Below are positions 60,822-64,000 of a stretch of 64,000 nt of DNA, piece by piece. The DNA comes from Flavobacteriia bacterium (GTDB lineage Bacteria; Bacteroidota; Bacteroidia; Flavobacteriales; Flavobacteriaceae). The translations under genes were made by a program, and so were the position numbers. The stretch spans positions 1 to 64,000 of the forward strand of contig JAAFHW010000001.1 of NCBI GenBank assembly GCA_013298525.1, given 5' to 3'. Numbering within the stretch: the stretch's first letter is position 1; every line of letters begins with the position of its first letter. Under the pieces are notes generated by a model. That model was not told where the DNA came from, searched no databases, and saw only the letters and a list, made by a program, of their open reading frames with translations.

Positions 60822-60858
60822 GGGCTTTATTTCTAATCATGAATAAAGCCCTTTTTTT
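60822..60858 (+). terminator. Intrinsic terminator overlapping the start codon of the next gene
   Basis: GGGCTTTATT-TCTAATCATG-AATAAAGCCC-TTTTTTT: perfect 10-bp stem; ATG of the DUF4837 gene (60839) is in the loop. Confidence 0.75.
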
Positions 60859-61822
60859 ATTTTCTATTGTAGCTATTTTTCTAACTTCTTGCGATTCTAA
60901 AGAAGTTAAAAACACTAGTGAAACTTCTCGAAAAACTAACGAAGTTGCCGTTATTATCGACGACCAACTTTGGAATGGAGAAATTGGTGATAGCGTACGA
61001 AATAAATTTGCATCACCAGTTGTAGGTTTGCCTCAAGAAGAACCTATTTTTACATTGAATCAATATCCAGTAAAACTACTAGAAGGTTTTATGAGCAATA
61101 GTAGAAATATTATTGTTGTTAAAAAAGAAGCTAAAAGTCAGTTTAGAATTGAAAATAATGAATATGCTAATCCTCAAGTAGTTGTTCATGTTTCAGGTAA
61201 AACGGTTCAAGAGATTTTAGATACTATTCAAGCAAATGATTCGCTTATTATTAGCAGAATAAAAACTTCAGAAATCAAGGTTTTTCAAGACAGAATAAAA
61301 AAAGACTCTGTTTTGGATTTCAAAAAAGTAGTAGAAAAATTCAATATCAAGATTAACATTCCTTCTAAATACCGAATGGTAATGCATGGAAAAAAGTTTA
61401 TTTGGTTCAAAAAAGATATCACAAGCGGTAACATGAGTTTGGTTTTTTATCAAGTACCACTTAATAGCATTAAAGACAATGGTAAAGCTGTCAACAGAAT
61501 AATTCAAATTCGCGATTCTATTGGTAGAATTTATATTCATGGAGCTGTTCCAAAAACTAGAATGATTACAGAACCAGCATTTTCACCGTATTTTTCTAAA
61601 ACCAAAATTTTCAATAGAGAAACTTTTGAAACCAAAGGAAATTGGGAATTACTTCACGAGTCAATGAACGGACCATTCATCAATTATGCTATTATTGACA
61701 AAACCAACAACAGAATTTTAATAATTGAAGGATTTTGCTACGCACCATCAAAACAAAAAAGAGATTTAATGTTCGAATTGGAATCCATTATTAAATCGGT
61801 TCAGTTTTTAAAAAAGAAATAA
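60839..61822 (+). CDS. DUF4837 family lipoprotein
   Basis: LFSIVAIFLTSCDSKE lipobox; WNGEIGDSVRNKFASPVVGLPQEEPIFTLNQ. Confidence 0.85.
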   Translation: MNKALFLFSIVAIFLTSCDSKEVKNTSETSRKTNEVAVIIDDQLWNGEIGDSVRNKFASPVVGLPQEEPIFTLNQYPVKLLEGFMSNSRNIIVVKKEAKSQFRIENNEYANPQVVVHVSGKTVQEILDTIQANDSLIISRIKTSEIKVFQDRIKKDSVLDFKKVVEKFNIKINIPSKYRMVMHGKKFIWFKKDITSGNMSLVFYQVPLNSIKDNGKAVNRIIQIRDSIGRIYIHGAVPKTRMITEPAFSPYFSKTKIFNRETFETKGNWELLHESMNGPFINYAIIDKTNNRILIIEGFCYAPSKQKRDLMFELESIIKSVQFLKKK

Positions 61823-61823
61823 A

Positions 61824-62279
61824 ATGGCAGAAAGCATTAAATGGAAAATAAAGCGATTTAACGAACTATCTCTTCAAGAACTATATTCTTTACTGCAACT
61901 TCGCTCTCTTGTCTTTGTAGTGGAGCAAAATTGCGTTTATCAAGACATTGATGGTAAAGATGAAAAAGCATTACACTTACTTGGCGAGTTAGAAGGCAGA
62001 ATTGTAGCCTACGCAAGATTGTTTAATGCTGGAGACTATTTCGATAATGCTTCCATAGGAAGAGTTATTGTTCATCCAGAAGTGCGCGATAAAAAATTTG
62101 GACACGAAATGATGCAGCAAGCAATTTCAGGAATAGAAACGTATTTTAATGAAACCAAAATAACTATTTCAGCTCAATTGTATTTAAAGAAATTCTACGA
62201 AAGCCATGATTTTGTTCAAACAAGCGAAATGTATCTAGAAGACGATATTCCGCATATCGAAATGAAACGAGAGTATTAA
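61824..62279 (+). CDS. GNAT family N-acetyltransferase (ElaA-like)
   Basis: LYSLLQLRSLVFVVEQNCVYQDIDGKDEKALHLLGELEGRIVAYARLF; GRVIVHPEVRDKKFGHEMM. Confidence 0.93.
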   Translation: MAESIKWKIKRFNELSLQELYSLLQLRSLVFVVEQNCVYQDIDGKDEKALHLLGELEGRIVAYARLFNAGDYFDNASIGRVIVHPEVRDKKFGHEMMQQAISGIETYFNETKITISAQLYLKKFYESHDFVQTSEMYLEDDIPHIEMKREY

Positions 62280-63109
62280 ATCTTTGTAATTAAAATCTCT
62301 ACACGTTTATTATCAGATTCAATTCCACCAGGAATAGGAAATTTTCTTCCGTAACCCATGTGAGTCATTCGGTTAGGCGAGATTCCTTTTTCAGTTAAAT
62401 AGTCATATACTTTTTTAGCTCTGGTATGTGATAAGTTATTTTTGCCAGAAAATCGGTCGTGAGCATCGCTATGAGCGCTTCCTATGCAACAAACATGACC
62501 TTGAATTTCGATAGTTGTGTTGGGATTTTCATTTAGATAAACTACTATTTTTTCAAGTTCAATAATTGCCTCTTCTGGATTTTCAAAAATCGTTAAACTA
62601 CCTTTAAAAAGTAGATTTTTGATAATGATTTTATCACCAACAACTAATTTATCTGAAAAGGTTTTGTAATTTTTGTAACGGTTTTCAGAGTCTTTGTTTG
62701 ATACAATATTATCTTCATAACTTTTAGAAAAAGTAATTTCTAGAATAGCTTTTCTATTGTTTTTTCTAGATTCATCAACAGAAGAATTCATCAATGGAAG
62801 TTCACCTTTGCCAAGAATAGAGTTGCAATTCAGATTAAATCCCTTTTTCAAATAATTTGCAACTGATTGTGCTCTATTTGTAGATAAAATCAAGTTGTTT
62901 TCTATAGAGCCAATATCATCACAAAAGCCTTCAATTGAAATTGATGAAATGACTAAAGTTTCATCAGAAAAAAAAGCACTTAAAAATCCTTCAGCTTCAG
63001 AAGATAAAGCGAATTCGTTTGAATTAAATAAAACTACAATTGATTTTTGTTCTTCTTGTGAATAGAGAATGGAACAACAAAAAAGGAACAACAAATAAAT
63101 TCGGTTCAT
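62276..63109 (-). CDS. OmpA-like protein with two OmpA-type domains
   Basis: LSTNRAQSVANYLKKGFNLN...GKGELP and EIQGHVCCIGSAHSDAHDRFSGKNNLSHTRAKKVYDYLTEKGISPNRMTHMGYGRK. Confidence 0.87.
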   Translation of the reverse strand: MNRIYLLFLFCCSILYSQEEQKSIVVLFNSNEFALSSEAEGFLSAFFSDETLVISSISIEGFCDDIGSIENNLILSTNRAQSVANYLKKGFNLNCNSILGKGELPLMNSSVDESRKNNRKAILEITFSKSYEDNIVSNKDSENRYKNYKTFSDKLVVGDKIIIKNLLFKGSLTIFENPEEAIIELEKIVVYLNENPNTTIEIQGHVCCIGSAHSDAHDRFSGKNNLSHTRAKKVYDYLTEKGISPNRMTHMGYGRKFPIPGGIESDNKRVEILITKI

Positions 63110-63112
63110 AAA

Positions 63113-63928
63113 TTATATCTTGGTAATTACCAGCTCAACACGTCGGTCATATTCTGGTTCTTTACCAAGCGGAACAGTATTTCCGTATCCTTTGAATGTC
63201 ATTCTGTTTTTTGGAACTCTTCTAAAAGCCAAATATTTATAGACAGATTGTGCTCTGTTGGTAGATAATTGACGTTTTTTAGTGTCTTTATCAATAGCCT
63301 CTTTTTGATTGGGTGGCGTGCAACAAACATGTCCTTGAATTTCAAACTCAATGTTTTTATATCTCAAACACAAAAGCGCAACTTTGTCTAATTCACTTTT
63401 GGCTTTAGTTGTAAGGTGACTGCTACCTTTATCAAAAAGAATATTTTCAAGATAAATATGATCGCCAACCACATGATTTTTTTGAATCATATTGTAAAAC
63501 CCAGGTAAAACTAATTTAGGAAGTTCTTTGAGGTTTAAAACAACGTCCACACGACGATTTTTAGAGCGTTTTTCGGGAAGATTATCTACAATGTCATCAT
63601 CAATGAGTATCCTTCCTTTTCCTTCAATGGTAACGATGATTTTGTTTTTGATACCATTTTCTATCAGTTTATTTTGAATGGTATTGGCTCTATTGGTAGA
63701 AAGTTTAAAATTATAAGCTTCTTTTCCAATGTCATCGGTGTAACCAAAAATTTGTACCGATTCAATTCTAGTAGAATCCGTATTTTTAATGAAATTGACT
63801 ACCTCTTTAGCTTGTTTATCATCTAAAGAAAATTTATCAAATTCAAAGTAAACAGAATAAACAGCTTCCTCTTGAGCCGAAATAAAACCAAAAAATAAAA
63901 GCGGTAAATATTTTAAAAATCGAAACAT
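63113..63928 (-). CDS. OmpA-like protein with two OmpA-type domains (paralogue)
   Basis: VYFEFDKFSLDDKQAKEVV...FGYTDDIG...LSTNRANTIQNKLIENG and EIQGHVCC...LSTNRAQSVYKYLAFRRVPKNRMTFKGYGN. Confidence 0.88.
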   Translation of the reverse strand: MFRFLKYLPLLFFGFISAQEEAVYSVYFEFDKFSLDDKQAKEVVNFIKNTDSTRIESVQIFGYTDDIGKEAYNFKLSTNRANTIQNKLIENGIKNKIIVTIEGKGRILIDDDIVDNLPEKRSKNRRVDVVLNLKELPKLVLPGFYNMIQKNHVVGDHIYLENILFDKGSSHLTTKAKSELDKVALLCLRYKNIEFEIQGHVCCTPPNQKEAIDKDTKKRQLSTNRAQSVYKYLAFRRVPKNRMTFKGYGNTVPLGKEPEYDRRVELVITKI

Positions 63929-64000
63929 TATTGTAGTATTTTGTTGTACTCAGTTGGGTTAGCCAATATAGAATTCGCTTTAGCAATTTCTGGATTATTT

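Overview
AT-rich, Flavobacterium-like (Bacteroidota) chromosomal window. Nearly all of it is coding, with no CRISPR array, transposase or prophage. Positions 1-24 kb hold an O-antigen/surface-polysaccharide locus: wecB tail, initiating sugar-phosphate transferase, UDP-xylose synthase, two Wzy/WaaL-type proteins, Wzx flippase, several glycosyltransferases, rmlA/C/D, Wzz-like protein and an OstA/LptA-like protein. It includes a gmd - colC/fcl-like - colD block; the 388-aa ColD-like protein has His188 where sugar aminotransferases have the PLP lysine, which points to GDP-L-colitose. Positions 24-64 kb are mostly housekeeping (GH3-like, tatA, tex, rpiB, rnr, glnS, folB, tRNA-Cys, gltX, DUF4175, ybeY, mnmG, OmpH, PIF1-like helicase, holB, pgk, LysM transglycosylase, OmpA-like). 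The signals most worth following are: (1) a 615-bp non-coding region between rpiB and a DUF2007 gene with DnaA-box-like and GTTAAC motifs, sitting where gene-strand bias flips, so a candidate oriC; (2) three parS-like palindromes around ybeY/mnmG, two of them inside predicted coding sequence; (3) an ~89-bp tandem array downstream of tRNA-Cys in which each unit carries the last 22 nt of the tRNA plus an AT-rich linker and a terminator hairpin; (4) the colitose block; (5) a REP-like palindrome inserted in frame in rmlD. All calls come from reading the sequence; no database search was run.
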